Assembly (NCBI GenBank): GCA_964430205.1
Contig: CAYSER010000001.1
Coordinates: forward strand, 20,844-84,843
DNA from: CAJBLF01 sp964430205
GTDB taxonomy: Bacteria > Patescibacteriota > Gracilibacteria > Absconditabacterales > Absconditicoccaceae
Reading direction: 5' to 3'
Length of the DNA stretch: 64,000 nucleotides
Below the pieces are notes generated by a model. It saw only the letters and a list, made by a program, of their open reading frames with translations. It searched no databases and was not told where the DNA came from. Positions 33,613 through 43,960 of the stretch are shown piece by piece. The first letter of the stretch is position 1. Each line of letters opens with the position of its first letter. The translations under genes and the position numbers were made by a program.

Positions 33613-34419
33613 TGGCTTGGAATTCGGTCTTTTCTGGATAGTCTCTTTCCTGATGAACATAGGTTCTTGGGTGTTGTAGAGATAAAAAAGGATGTTCGGA
33701 TGCTTTTCAGCCAATCTCTCGATGATCTGCTGGGTCACAGCATCGACATTCTTTTTGCTGTCATCGCTGAATCCTATGGAGATATGCCTATTCCTCATGA
33801 ACGGCTTTCCGTAATACATTGCATAGGTATCTATGGTCTTTTTGACGCACTTCTCGAACGCCGCAGCTTTCTTCTCTTGCGAACTCATTTTCCCTCGTCT
33901 ATATTGCTTGATGGTTTCCGGATCTGCGCAAGGGATATAGAGATTGTTCGTGAGATATTGTTCGATGAGCACCTGATGTTGTCTTGGACTATAGCGAGTC
34001 TGGTTCGCCATATTGTAGGACATCTCTTCCCTTTCTACCTTGGTAAGGACGTCGTAGATGATTTTCCTGTGCATATCCCTGAATGCTTCCATAGGATTCC
34101 CACGTGCAGTGATGATGTGGGTCGGAGCCGCCTCGATGGTCGCAGTCTTGAATTTATCCCGGCTCGGCCCGAAGGCTTTCTCGTCGATCGCTTCGAAGAC
34201 GTCGCTGATCAGTTTGTCGTATCCTCTGAATTCCCTCAAGGAGATATCAGGATTATCATGAAACTTTACGTTATCTTTGTCTTGGAGTCTTTGTTCAAAA
34301 ACAGCATTGGGAACAGCTTCTTCTTGCCAGCTGCCATCTTGCTGCTTGACGAGCAGATAGATCGGAGTCTTAGTGTGCACGATATTTTGGTCGAGATCGA
34401 AGACATAGGATTTGAGCAT
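33604..34419 (-). CDS. HAD-superfamily hydrolase-like protein
   Basis: 271 residues, no UGA. HAD motif I is YVFDLDQNIVHT (Asp8 and Asp10), motif II is HIITARGNP near residue 103, and the acidic motif III/IV is IGFSDDSKKNVD near residue 217. A helical insert between II and III has MANQTRYSPRQHQVLIEQYL. The nucleophile and acid are present, so phosphatase activity is likely, but the substrate is unknown. It forms a minus-strand group with the gene at 34445. Confidence 0.8.
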   Translation of the reverse strand: MLKSYVFDLDQNIVHTKTPIYLLVKQQDGSWQEEAVPNAVFEQRLQDKDNVKFHDNPDISLREFRGYDKLISDVFEAIDEKAFGPSRDKFKTATIEAAPTHIITARGNPMEAFRDMHRKIIYDVLTKVEREEMSYNMANQTRYSPRQHQVLIEQYLTNNLYIPCADPETIKQYRRGKMSSQEKKAAAFEKCVKKTIDTYAMYYGKPFMRNRHISIGFSDDSKKNVDAVTQQIIERLAEKHPNILFYLYNTQEPMFIRKETIQKRPNSKPLF

Positions 34420-34444
34420 TGTTTGACGTATGGCGGATAAAGGA

Positions 34445-34795
34445 TTATTTCATGGAGGTAGCTAATGCTTGTTTGACTTTTGCGCTCAAGAGCTCATATT
34501 TGGTTCTCAAGAGAGGATTCCATTCTAGGACAATGTCGATATGGAGATCGCTCAACGTTCTCTCCCTTTGTCTTTCGATACGTTCTGATGAAGGGAATGC
34601 ATTGAACTGTTCTTCGCAGAGACGGATGGGTAACTGATCTGCATCCTTGTTGAAGAAATGATGTCTCGGTTGCTGCTTTGGATGGATGAGTCTCTCTACG
34701 CAGACGGATAATCAAAGTTCATCCCTAGCTACAAGAGCGGTCGCAAAGCATTGGCTGTACGACGGATGCTCTTCGGATCGCGACTCGGAATCCAT
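34445..34795 (-). CDS. Hypothetical protein
   Basis: 116 residues, stop UAA, one UGA glycine. It is hydrophilic with Cys at two spaced sites (QCFATAL; LSVCVERLIHP) and a third in RLCEEQF, without membrane spans. I do not recognise it. A promoter-like pair of boxes lies about 90 bases upstream, and the HAD gene follows 25 bases after its stop, so both are probably on one transcript. Confidence 0.62.
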
Positions 34796-34885
34796 AGCGG
34801 TCTCCTTGCTCCGGCAGGTCTTGAGAATATGTCAAAAATCATCTACAGAGAGGTGCATCCGATAAGGTAAGATAAAAGTATGGAT

Positions 34886-34914
34886 GTTGTAATTATTTTA
34901 TAGAAAATGTCAAG
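34886..34914 (-). promoter_or_regulatory. Likely promoter of the 34445/33604 genes
   Basis: Minus-strand TTGACA (34914-34909), 17-base spacer, TACAAC (34891-34886). It directly follows the truB stop codon and lies 90 bases before the ATG at 34795. Confidence 0.5.
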
Positions 34915-34919
34915 TTATG

Positions 34920-35645
34920 CTAGAGGCGGCAGAATCTGATGATTTCTTCCTTGTCTTTGTAGGTATTGTGCAGCTCTTCCCAGTTCGGCAGCTGATCGAT
35001 ATCTCGTTCTCCGATCTTCGTCCTTCTGAGCTGGATAAGTGTTCATCCTAATCATAGTTCTTTACCCAACCGGTAGGAGATCGATCTGATATAAGTGCCG
35101 GAACCGACATCGAGTTTCAATTGCAAGATAGGGAAATCATACTTCAAAATATCATAATGCTGGATCTTCATCACTTTCATCTCTTCTCTGAGCTTCCCTT
35201 CCCTTGCATCGTGATAGGACCTTTTCCCATCTTTTTTTTTGGCGCTGAATGCTGGCAATGGCAACTCATATTCGGGGATAAGCTTATCGAGTTTTTTCTT
35301 GATTTCGGCGGCCGTCGGCGCATCCACAGTTCCGCTTTCCATCTCCAATCCTGTTATTTTTCAATTTTCCACTCTGCATTCATGATGCTGAATTATTTTT
35401 CGGAATTCCATATCCCGCGTATCCGTCGTCTTGGAGAAATCGATGGTGGCGATATATGATTTATCCAATCAGATAAGTTGCGTCAGTTGCTTGGTGTCTT
35501 TATCTAACGCAAGAATCATGAGTCCGGTAGCCATAGGATCGAGGGTACCGCTATGTCCTATCTTCTGTCATGGGAAATGACGTTTGAAGATGCGTATGAC
35601 ATCGAAACTCGTTATCCATGCGGGTTTGTCCACTGCTATGAACAT
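34920..35645 (-). CDS. truB: tRNA pseudouridine-55 synthase
   Basis: 241 residues, stop UAG. It starts MFIAVDKPAWITSFDVI, and the catalytic aspartate lies in GHSGTLDPMATGLMIL (near residue 38). Later blocks PLPAFSAKKKDGKRSYHDAR and VGSGTYIRSISYRLG complete the TruB fold. Six UGA glycines. It makes pseudouridine 55 in the T loop of tRNAs. There is no C-terminal PUA extension beyond the short tail, so it is the short form. Confidence 0.95.
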
Positions 35646-35995
35646 ATAAAAGATAATGAATAATTAAAAATGAATAATGAAAAATGAGGGATTGTTTTTC
35701 TTATGGACTATCGTGGTATAACAATAGTCTATGATTTTACAAACCATTCAGTCATAATCATGCTACCGCATGGGTAGCATTATCTATCATTCACATCTAT
35801 TGAATACATATTCGACGATATTTGTCGTCCCGCCCAGTCGGGACATTCGGCAATTTTCGTCCCCAACTCAGTCTGTCCCATCTCAATCAGTCTGTCCCGT
35901 CTCATTTTGTTTTCATGGTTTCGTCGTTCAAATATAGTTGATTTTCGCCGGTAAACCGATACACTTCCCGTGAGATTTTTAATCTATAAATAAAA
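35646..35995. other. Intergenic region with hairpins and short repeats
   Basis: 350 bases between truB and a lipoprotein gene. An AATGA-rich stretch comes first, followed by a perfect 8-bp hairpin ATGCTACC/GGTAGCAT (35760-35780). A second hairpin GTCCCG/CGGGAC lies near 35828-35845, and a CAGTCTGTCCC word occurs twice (near 35870 and 35888). I see no gene. It could hold a small RNA or promoter for the lipoprotein gene. Confidence 0.5.
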
Positions 35996-36382
35996 ATGAT
36001 GAAAAAACTTTACTTAGCGGGATTGATAGCGATCGCTACGAGCTTGTGAGGGTGTGCAATCAATACCCCTACCGTTCCAGAAGCGATTACCTGAGAAGTA
36101 TTGACAGGTACTGAGCTGACGTGAACCGAACTGACAGGGGCACAGATGACATGAGCGGAAGTGCTGACTTCGGCCATAGAAGAGATCACCGGAGCATTTG
36201 ATTCCTGAGTAGTACTAGTAGTGACAGGAAGCGACTCGATCGATAATGCTACCTGACCAGTCGCTGAAGTTAATAGACTCATTGAAGAGAGAAAAAAATT
36301 ACCCACAGACGAAAAAACACTTAACGAAGAAGATATCAGCTTGTATGAAAAAGTGATTGATTTATTCAAATCAATGAAATAA
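35996..36382 (+). CDS. Small lipoprotein with TG-rich repeats
   Basis: 128 residues. The signal peptide MMKKLYLAGLIAIATSLGGC ends in a lipobox whose first glycine is UGA. A Thr/Gly-rich stretch follows with repeated LTGTE/MTGAE units, then a charged C-terminal helix (RKKLPTDEKTLNEEDISLYE). It is anchored to the membrane outer face by lipid. Function unknown. It is the first of several small envelope genes. Confidence 0.78.
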
Positions 36383-36427
36383 TTTTTTTGCTTCATCGCT
36401 TCATCGTTTTATTGCTTAGTCATCGGT

Positions 36428-36721
36428 ATGAATACGTTTTTTGAGATCATCAAGTGAATATTTTTCTTCCTTACCATCGTCGTAGGGGTATTCCTCTTGA
36501 GAGGGAGCATCATTTTCGGACCTGAATATCAAGTGTTGATCAAGCATATGCTCATGCCTGGTTATCTTGTGTTCTGCGGAGCAATGTTCTGATATATCAT
36601 AGCGCGTTTACAGCTCTGATACGAAGAGGATCATCCTCACAAGGATAGGATCTATACGAGATCATTCATTATCGGTATCATTATCGGTATCATCTTGGCT
36701 ATCGCATACATATTCATCTAA
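36428..36721 (+). CDS. Small three-span membrane protein
   Basis: 97 residues, stop UAA. Spans lie near residues 7-30, 45-65 and 75-96, with a short polar loop (YEEDHPHKDRIYTR) before the last. Three UGA glycines. A recurrent leader word (ATCGTTTTATTGCTTAGTCA) precedes it. I recognise no family. Confidence 0.65.
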
Positions 36722-36824
36722 AAAATGATATTGAAATGTTGGAACGTTGAACTGTTCACGCTTCCGCCTTTCTTATCTCGTCTATTCCATCTCAATTCTC
36801 AATGCTCAACCTTTCTTTATTATA

Positions 36825-37388
36825 ATGGGTCTCATGAAAAAACGGCATTCACTGATGATATTCCTTGCATCATTGTGCTTGGTCGGGTGTGCATCCAAAT
36901 CACATCTCCATATAGCATTCGACGGTTTTACGATGCAGCGGTACGACAATCAGAAACAATATGCTGACATCCCTTTGATGCAGAATACTCCGGGGATGAC
37001 CGTACTCAAGGAGATACAGGAACAGCATATAGCAGGGGAGAGCGGTTTCATCAACTCATTGATCATCGCCAAGACAGCTATCGATACAGGGATAGATATC
37101 TCTGCAGTGATGAAGGCGAATATCGCATCGCTCAAAGTTAAGCTCTTAAAATATATCTCTCTGAATTCGGAAAGAAAGAATATGAAATGCGAGACAAAGC
37201 AAGATTCTTGATATATCAATTCATTTTCGTATCAATGGGATGGTCAGACAATCTATGATGGGCAATACATGTTCATCGATAGCAATCAGCTCTATATCAT
37301 CTCTCTTTCGAGTGAAGAACAGAAGGATATCAAGAGTTTCATCAAGAGCGTAGGGACCATAACCTGTGCACAAGATATCAAGCTCTAA
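36825..37388 (+). CDS. Lipoprotein
   Basis: 187 residues from this ATG; a second in-frame ATG at 36834 starts MKKRHSLMIFLASLCLVGC, the better signal peptide with lipobox LVGC. The mature part is helical and charged, with a Cys pair later (MKCETK; TITCAQ) that could form a disulfide. One UGA glycine. It lies within a run of small envelope genes. No family recognised. Confidence 0.75.
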
Positions 37389-37438
37389 TACTGAACCTAT
37401 GCCCAAACCATGTTCTTTTAGTTTTTTATTCAAGATAC

Positions 37439-38212
37439 ATGTCATCTCCATCAAGCATTTTCAATGAGCCGAGCAATCTTAGCGGATGGCAATTGGTAGG
37501 CAAAGTATGCATAGGTCTTATGATCGGCTGAGTGATCGCCGCCTTGCTCTTTGTCATTCTTTCGTTCATGGGAGGTATGTTCACCAGTGCATTCGGTCAG
37601 CAAGGCGTTTCCACTATCAATCCGCTCTTGTCGTTGGTCCTGCTCTTCATAGGATTTCTCAGCACATTCATCGGAAATATCGCAGTGGGAGGGCTCTATA
37701 GCCTCTTCTACAGCAAGAAATACTATAACACAGGCAAGATGTTCGGATTACTCTTCTTGACGAACGGTATCCTATTCTTCTTTCTGGCACCGATCTACAT
37801 CGTGTTTGCGAGCCAGATAGATATCCTCTTCCTTATCCTAGGATTCCATATCCTATTTTCGGTGTTCACTTCAGCTGCACAGATCGAATTCTCCACCAAT
37901 CCGAATTATAGCGCATCAGCGTTCATGGGGAATATCCTATGATTCGCTCTAGCATTCCTCGCATATGCATTGATCTATAAGATGTCAGGTTCTGCCGCAG
38001 TCCAACAGAAAATCTATCTCTTCATGCTTCTGCCTCCTATTCTTGGGTATACGATCTTGCCGTTCGGATCAGGTGTACGGGAGAAGATCTATTATAAAGC
38101 GTATGAATTAGGAAACAATTGATTCTATATACCATCTACAGCTGAGAGTGAAGAAGAGATGGAAGAGAGTGGAACGCCGAACAGCGATGAAGAAGTGAAT
38201 GTAGAAGGATAA
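37439..38212 (+). CDS. Multi-span membrane protein with acidic tail
   Basis: 257 residues, stop UAA. Six or so hydrophobic spans with Gly/Ala-rich helices (GGVIAALLFVILSFMGGMF; FIGFLSTFIGNIAVGGLYSL), then an acidic C-terminal tail (ESEEEMEESGTPNSDEE). It looks like a small integral membrane protein of a transport or envelope type, but I cannot assign a family. It is probably expressed with the next two genes. Confidence 0.68.
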
Positions 38213-38259
38213 TCTACATATGAAAATCCGCCTTTAAAATTTAAAATGAGCAATAACGT

Positions 38260-38652
38260 ATGCGTCTCTATCATGTATGATCACTATTGAAGCTTGTGCT
38301 CGGCGCGGCTATCCTGCTGATTACCTATACTACGATAAATGTCTATGAAGATCCTGTCATAGGGATAGGACTGAGCATACTCTGATTGTTCATGGCAGCT
38401 CGAGGTGCTAGTTTCTATCTATTTTTTGGCTTGCAGAAATTTTTCCGTAATCTCTCGGAGGACCGTCTGACCAAAGATAGCTATAAACTGTCTCTGCTCT
38501 TCGGTATCTTCGTCCTCATCAACGCATTATTCCTGCTCCTGTGATATCGGAGCAAATTCCTCGGAATCATCTTGTTGGTAGGGTTCATCATCCTGCAGGC
38601 GGCTTTATTCTCTGAACAGAAGAAATCAGACAATGAATACCCAAATATCTAA
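38260..38652 (+). CDS. Small membrane protein
   Basis: 130 residues, stop UAA. It has four hydrophobic spans with a basic loop (KFFRNLSEDRLTKDSYK) in the middle. Three UGA glycines. Its end overlaps the start of the DUF59 gene by 20 bases, so the pair is translationally coupled. No family recognised. Confidence 0.66.
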
Positions 38653-38953
38653 CACCATAACCAAGATCGAGGAGAAGCTCAAGACGGTCTATGACCCTGA
38701 GTTCCCGATGGTCGATATCTACACCTTATGACTCATCTATGATGTCAGATATGTGCCCGAAAGCAACCAAGTCGATATCGTAATGACCTTTACAACGCCC
38801 TTTTGTCCTATGGCAGAGATGCTCCAGGAGATGATCAGGAATGCAGTGGGTGAGGTGATCCCTGGCACGACAGTCAATATCAGCGTCACCTTCGATCCGC
38901 CGCGGAACCAGCACATGATCAAGGATCCGGATCTCCAGAGGATGTTCCAATAA
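38633..38953 (+). CDS. DUF59/MIP18-like (SufT-type) protein
   Basis: 106 residues. It matches DUF59 in order: KLKTVYDPEFPMVDIYTLGLIY near the start, a hydrophobic strand VDIVMTFTTPFCPMAEML with the conserved Cys, then VNISVTFDPP. Such proteins act in iron-sulfur cluster maturation (SufT) or as PaaD-like partners. A SufS-like desulfurase is encoded at 62739, which fits an iron-sulfur role but does not prove it. A strong terminator follows. Confidence 0.87.
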
Positions 38954-39077
38954 CCGTGACGAGTAACTAGTGAAGCGTGACGAGCATATGACTTGTATAC
39001 TGATGGACTAGATAGATTACGATAGTTCATAGATAGACCACTCGTTTTTCATTAGTAGTTTTTGGTTTTTCACTAGC

Positions 39078-39111
39078 AAAAAAAAACCTGGATGCACGGC
39101 CAGGTTTTTTG
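39078..39111 (+). terminator. Bidirectional terminator
   Basis: AAAAAACCTGG and CCAGGTTTTTT pair perfectly around a short loop. It serves the DUF59 operon on the plus strand and the secreted-protein gene on the minus strand. Confidence 0.92.
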
Positions 39112-39129
39112 CTTTATTCTCAGTAGTTA

Positions 39130-39747
39130 CTAGCTTGTTGTTGAAGAGGTTGATGGCTCATTTTGTTGCTGCATTCATCTTCCCATGCCTCTACCATGCT
39201 CCAGCTCCATAAGGATACCCATACCTTCGCCTTTAGGTCATCCTATGCCAAGATCCTTGCTGATAGCATCCATTTTTTCCTTATATGCTTCCATTTCCTG
39301 GAGTTTCTTGAATTGCGCTTCAGTGGTGATCTTCTCTATGATCGGAGTATCCTTGTTGAGGGATTTCCATGTGGCATAATCTCAGTTCTTGAGAGCAGTG
39401 AGCGATTGCTGGGCATTCTCTCTCCTTGCGATCATTGCATCGAATTGCTCTTGGGTGACTGATGTGTTGACTTTGTACTGCGTGTGAGCAGCAATGAATC
39501 ATGTATAATCCTTGTTGGTGATGGCAGTCTCGACTGCTGTTCTGAATGCCGCAGCCTCTCAGGTGCTGGCAAATTGCTTCATGATATTGTCCGCTTTTCT
39601 CATCATCCGCTGACCTGATCATATAGGTTCTTTGGAAGCGATTCTGTAACCGCTGTATTCGTAATCTGCTAGGCTTATGGCTCCTACTACCATGCTAGTT
39701 ATGCCGAGCACACCCATGGTGCTAGCTACGATAAATTTTGTTTTCAT
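39130..39747 (-). CDS. Secreted helical protein, possible target of the two-component system
   Basis: 205 residues, stop UAG. Signal peptide MKTKFIVASTMGVLGITSM. The mature part is helical and charged, with paired similar units (KQFASTGEAAAFRTAVETAI and QQSLTALKNGDYATWKSLNK), then a Gly/Met/Gln tail. It resembles small periplasmic stress proteins in size and composition, but I cannot match a family. It sits next to a response regulator gene, and its promoter carries candidate operators for it (39807-39848). Confidence 0.72.
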
Positions 39748-39793
39748 GATGTGTCATATAAAAATATAAAAGGCCATCTTTGATGACGACCCC

Positions 39794-39848
39794 AGTATAC
39801 CTATAGACCTTAAACAAAACTAAAGATTACCTTAAATGCAATTTAATA
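39794..39848 (-). promoter_or_regulatory. Promoter with direct-repeat operators for an OmpR-type regulator
   Basis: Minus-strand TTTAAGGT occurs twice, 22 bases apart (39836-39829 and 39814-39807), with weaker TTTAGTTT and TTAAATTG copies filling the 11-base phase. A -10 TATACT lies at 39799-39794, so the nearest repeat overlaps the -35 position. The same TTTAAxGT pair at 11-base spacing precedes the kinase gene (41884-41902). Confidence 0.55.
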
Positions 39849-39859
39849 TTCATTGTTCA

Positions 39860-40513
39860 TTAGTTCGGAATCTTGTATCCGAATCCCTTGATTGTCTCTA
39901 TCAATGTCTTTCCGAGTTTCCTTCTCAGATTGGAAATGTAGACATCGAGTTTTGCATCCTCTTCGAAAACTTGGTCATTTCCTCGTATCTCTTCGATGAT
40001 CTCCGTCCTGGAGATGCTTCTGTCTATCCTTTCGAGCAGATATTCGAGTATCTGGAATTCTTTGAGCGTAAGCTTGATCTCTTTGCCGTTTTTCAAGACT
40101 TTCTTCTGATCTTTCTCCATGCGGAGCGACTTGTGCTCGATGATATTCTTCTTCCCGTTCCTTTTGGTTATGGCTTGGATCCTCACATCCAGCTCTTTGA
40201 GATCGAACGGTTTGACGAGATAATCATCTGCTCCATAGGAGAATCCTTCCAGCTTATCTTCAAGCTGGCCTCTGGCGGTCGCCATGATGATAGGAAGAGA
40301 CGGGCTAGATTTCCTTATGTTCTTGCACAACGTGATGCCATCCATGCCGGGAAGCATGAGATCCAAGACGACCACGTCGAATGTATGATGCTTGAGAATC
40401 TCAAAAGCATAGAGTCCGTTTTCCGCTCGCATGACATCATGATGTTCGAGTTCAAGATATCTCTTGATATTGTTGCCGATGGTCTTGTTGTCTTCTACGA
40501 TCAATATCCTCAT
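39860..40513 (-). CDS. OmpR-family response regulator
   Basis: 217 residues. The receiver domain has the acidic pair in MRILIVEDN, the phosphorylated Asp in VVVLDLMLPGMDG (near residue 51), and the conserved Thr (IIMATARG) and Lys (DDYLVKPF). The C-terminal winged helix ends YISNLRRKLG ... IKGFGYKIPN as in PhoB/OmpR. No UGA glycine is used. It lies 15 bases after the kinase gene stop in the same operon. Likely targets are promoters with 11-base TTTAAGGT repeats, including the adjacent secreted-protein gene and its own operon. Confidence 0.96.
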   Translation of the reverse strand: MRILIVEDNKTIGNNIKRYLELEHHDVMRAENGLYAFEILKHHTFDVVVLDLMLPGMDGITLCKNIRKSSPSLPIIMATARGQLEDKLEGFSYGADDYLVKPFDLKELDVRIQAITKRNGKKNIIEHKSLRMEKDQKKVLKNGKEIKLTLKEFQILEYLLERIDRSISRTEIIEEIRGNDQVFEEDAKLDVYISNLRRKLGKTLIETIKGFGYKIPN

Positions 40514-40528
40514 CTCTGCGTTTAGAAA

Positions 40529-41824
40529 CTAAAAGTGTATCGTACAGGTAGTCCCTTTATTCACCTTGCTGCTTATAGCTATCTTCCATCCATGTTTTTC
40601 GACAAGGAGCTTAGTGAGATAGAGTCACAATCCGAAGCTCTTGGTATCGCTATTAGAACGGTCAGCTTGCCAGAATCTTTCCCGGATATGTTCAAGGTCT
40701 TGAGCGGAGATTCATTTCCCGCTATCCTTGATGATGAGTCTCTTGTCATCGAGTGCAATGTCTATTGTCCCTCATTCCGGAGTGAATTTGAAGGCATTAT
40801 CTATGATATTCTTGACGATGATGTCCCGACTATATCTGTGGGCTTGCTTGAGTACATCCTTTTGGAGGTGAGTGGTGCAGATGATACCTTTCTCCTCGTA
40901 GATCTTCTCGATATCATGGATGATATGCCCAGTTATCTCGCTGATGTCCGTAGGCTCTTTGGCGAGGTTTTCTATCGCTTCGATCTTGCTGATGGTGACT
41001 AATGTTTCCAAAAGGTTGTTCATGCCTTTGAGTTGCTGTTTAATATTATGGAGTCCTGTTTCATAGGTCTTCGTCTTTGTGGTGTAGTCTATCTCCGTAT
41101 TCATGCTCATCAGCGGTGTCTTGAGTTCATGCGAAGCGTTCGTGACGAAGTCTTTGAGGCTGAGCGTCTGCTTATGGATTTTTTCCATCGCCTCATTGAA
41201 TTTTTTGCTTACCCTGTTGATTTCATCATCAGGATGTCAGGTGATCTCTATTTTCTCATTGAGCCTATCGATACGCAACGTATCGAGGAATCAAAGCAAC
41301 TTGTTGAGCTTCTTGAGCGAACTATTGACGAAGATGCCTGAGATGACATAGGAGAATGCTCAGAAAACGATCATAAGATAGAGACTGATCAGGATCAGAT
41401 TTTTCTGCACTTCTACATGCGGCGTCACATTTGTTAGGATGAGTTGGTTGCCGATTTGTCTATACATGAAATACATATCATCGATCTTGGCGATGGATTT
41501 CCATCGATGATTGTTGAGCACGGTCTGTCATTCCTGGCTTTTGATTTCGAATGTTTCCAGCTCCGGAGATCTGTTCCTGCCGAGCACCATCTTTTGGATC
41601 ATGATATTTCAAGGCATCGGAGGGATGTTTCCGTGCTGTCTCTGATATCGTGTCTGGAAAAAGATGACATTTGCGACGATGCTGAAAAATAAGACTTGCA
41701 GTACGGTGAAAAGCGTGAATTTGAGGCTTATCTGCGTCGAAGTCTTCAGATTCTTGAACGAGAACGTCCGATTCTTGGTGGCGTTTTTGAGATGCTCTTT
41801 GATATGCTGAATGAAATTACTCAT
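40529..41824 (-). CDS. Membrane sensor histidine kinase
   Basis: 431 residues, stop UAG. A first membrane helix near residues 32-56 and a second near 150-172 enclose an outer sensor domain. A HAMP-like linker is followed by the H box FVTNASHELKTPL, N box VKNIIDNAFKFTPE, G1 DSGKGI and G2 SFGLGLYLTKLLV. UGA glycines lie in the ATP-binding G boxes. It phosphorylates the regulator encoded next. The signal is unknown; the small outer domain has no recognisable ligand fold. Confidence 0.94.
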
Positions 41825-41883
41825 CTACCTATGTTTAGGAATTGAAAATTAGAGATTAGGAATCGATGAGTTTATACTCATCT

Positions 41884-41902
41884 ACCTTAAATAAACATTA
41901 AA
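41884..41902 (-). promoter_or_regulatory. Candidate autoregulatory operator of the kinase operon
   Basis: Minus-strand TTTAATGT and TTTAAGGT start 11 bases apart, 60 bases upstream of the kinase start. The word and phase match the sites at 39807-39848. A GCAGGT/ACCTGC hairpin lies just upstream at 41905-41924. Confidence 0.45.
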
Positions 41903-41924
41903 TAGCAGGTATTGCTTCACCTGC

Positions 41925-42063
41925 AATATCTCCTGATATGTCTTCATGCACTATCATGTAAAGGACAAATCGCAGATAGAGTAATCTTTCCTGTAATATT
42001 TGCAACGATAACGATAGTGCAATCTCACAAAAAACCGACCCTTTCAGACCGGTTTTTTTTATG
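41925..42063. other. Intergenic region with weak terminator
   Basis: This stretch between two minus-strand genes holds a CACTATCATG ... CGATAGTG inverted pair. At 42029-42060 there is a short CCG/CGG stem flanked by A and T runs that probably ends the transcript of the gene at 42132. I see no gene. Confidence 0.45.
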
Positions 42064-42131
42064 GTTTTAAATTCTGAATTCTAAATTCTAAATTCTGAAT
42101 TCTAAATTCTAAATTCTAAATTCTAAATTCA
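42064..42131. repeat. AAATTCTAAATTCTGAATT tandem repeat
   Basis: About eight imperfect copies of a 9-10 base AATTCTAAA word fill the gap just before the stop of the next gene. Same family as at 14796 and 58282. Confidence 0.8.
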
Positions 42132-43274
42132 TTATAGCGTCTTATCTGTCACTATCTTGCCCTTCTCACATCCGTTCAATGCATTCCTAGTAACGGCTTC
42201 AGCCCGAAATCTTGCCCTTACCGTAGTTGAGGTATAGGTAACAGGCCATTTCTCCAATAATCATTTCATGACGATATAGGTATCGCAGGTGATGTATTTG
42301 CTCGGATTGGTAGAGCTGCCAATGAGTTTGTTTGCATATGCGGTTCTTCGTTCCGTATAATATGGATTCTTGGTGCTGACATAGGAGAATGCTATATTCT
42401 TGCTGGTGACAAGAGGAATATTGTAGTGATGCATGAGATAGATGACTGCATCCATCATCTTCTGATAACCGATAGTGGTCGTGGATGGAGTAGTGTTTTT
42501 TTGTCCTGTCGTAATACTATCTGTCGAAGTGCCGAGCACCGTACCTGTGGTTTTTTCGATGCTGGCAGTTCATGTCATACCAGAGAAGACATCCGTTACG
42601 GTCTCTTCAGTTCCTGTTGTGGCGCCTAGTCCACTGCCCAAGACCGTGCCTTGTCCGGTAAATACATATCCATCGCTAGGCATCATTTCCTCTCCGAGGA
42701 GATTCTGTGCAAGATAATCCCGGATAGTCACTTGATAATCATTATATGCTTGATAATAATCGAAAGCAGTCAGTCCGATGGCTCAGATCAGAAGAAGGAT
42801 ATAGAGCCTCGTCCCTATGAGTCTCCAGAATCATTTGGTGATGCGGTGTTTGAAGATCAGAGTAAGTATGATGAAGATAACGAATCCTATGACGACTGCG
42901 AAGAGTGCAATCATTGCTTCGGATATGGGAGTTGTAGTCGGAAACATAAGGAAGAAGAGCGTACCGACAAGCAAACTGATGATGGAAGGGAATGGTAATT
43001 CCGATCTCTTTTTGCGTTCTTTGACGACGGTACGGAAATGCTCTTGGAACGATACTTTAGGCTCATTTATCGGTTCCGGTTTTCTCTCATGATGATGCAC
43101 CTCTTCTTTTTCGCTTCATTCGATAGTGGAATAGAGGAGCGCTATCAGGATGATAGCAAGAAGATTGATGGCTGCCAACCGGAAAAATCTCGTATCTCAC
43201 CGTAAGACTCCTATGATCAACGGCTGTATGACGAAAAAATACGTGCTGAACAACAGGAAAAGATTTTTTTTCAT
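42132..43274 (-). CDS. Membrane protein with Thr/Gly-rich outer region
   Basis: 380 residues, stop UAA. A signal-like first helix (MKKNLFLLFSTYFFVIQPLI) and another helix come first, then a polar loop with HHH and basic residues. Two more spans follow (PSIISLLVGTLFFLMFP; ALFAVVIGFVIFIILTLIF), then a fifth hydrophobic stretch, a Thr/Gly-rich spacer with TGTxxE units, and a C-terminal domain with two Cys. About seven UGA glycines. The TG-rich spacer recalls the lipoprotein at 35996. Function unknown. Confidence 0.68.
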
Positions 43275-43461
43275 GAGTTACATAATATTAAATAAATATG
43301 TCAACTAATTTTGCCTATATATTTCCATATATATATTCAATAGGAGTGAGTTTTCAAGCGGAAATTTGCAAATTGAAAGGAGAGGGATAAAATGATAGAG
43401 CACACATTCCGATAGGATTGCACATGATAAAAAAATTACATTTACTTAGCCATAGTACGTC

Positions 43462-43956
43462 ATGAGAAAATTCATGCTAGGAGCCATAGTGATCTATGTA
43501 TCGTTGATAGTCGTCTGATATGCACAGATGATCGTTCCTAGTTCAGAGAATTATATCCTGACGGAACAAGAGGAGCAGATTTTACATTCGCAAGGTATCG
43601 GTGATCCACTTAGGCAGTGAGCCTACAATATCATCCAACCTGAATGAGGTACAGGCACGCTTTCATGAATCGTCGGTGTCGGCAATCAGATCTCCAGCCA
43701 CCCGGAAGCGCAAAATAAGGTCATGCAAGTGGTGAAGAATATCATCAACTATGTCTTAGGGATGCTGGCGCTCGTGGCACTTGTCTATCTGTTGTATCAT
43801 GGATTCATGATGGTGACGGCAGCAGGGGATGATGCACAATACAAGAAAGGCATGGCAGGGATCAAGTACGCGGCAATTGCTATCGCGGGTATAGGTGCGA
43901 GCTGGCTTGTTGTGAGCTGAATATTCCGACTCATCGCTTTACTTATCTGACCATAG
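43462..43956 (+). CDS. VirB2-like type IV secretion pilin candidate
   Basis: 164 residues, stop UAG. A signal peptide is followed by a short outer part, then two membrane helices. VVKNIINYVLGMLALVALVYL leads to LYHGFMMVTAAGDDAQYKKG and a second Ala/Gly-rich helix. This GF..(T/S)AAGDD..KKG turn between two helices is the hallmark of the T4SS pilin family common in CPR genomes. Seven UGA glycines. It is followed by a second such gene and a VirB4-N-like gene. Confidence 0.75.
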
Positions 43957-43960
43957 GAAC

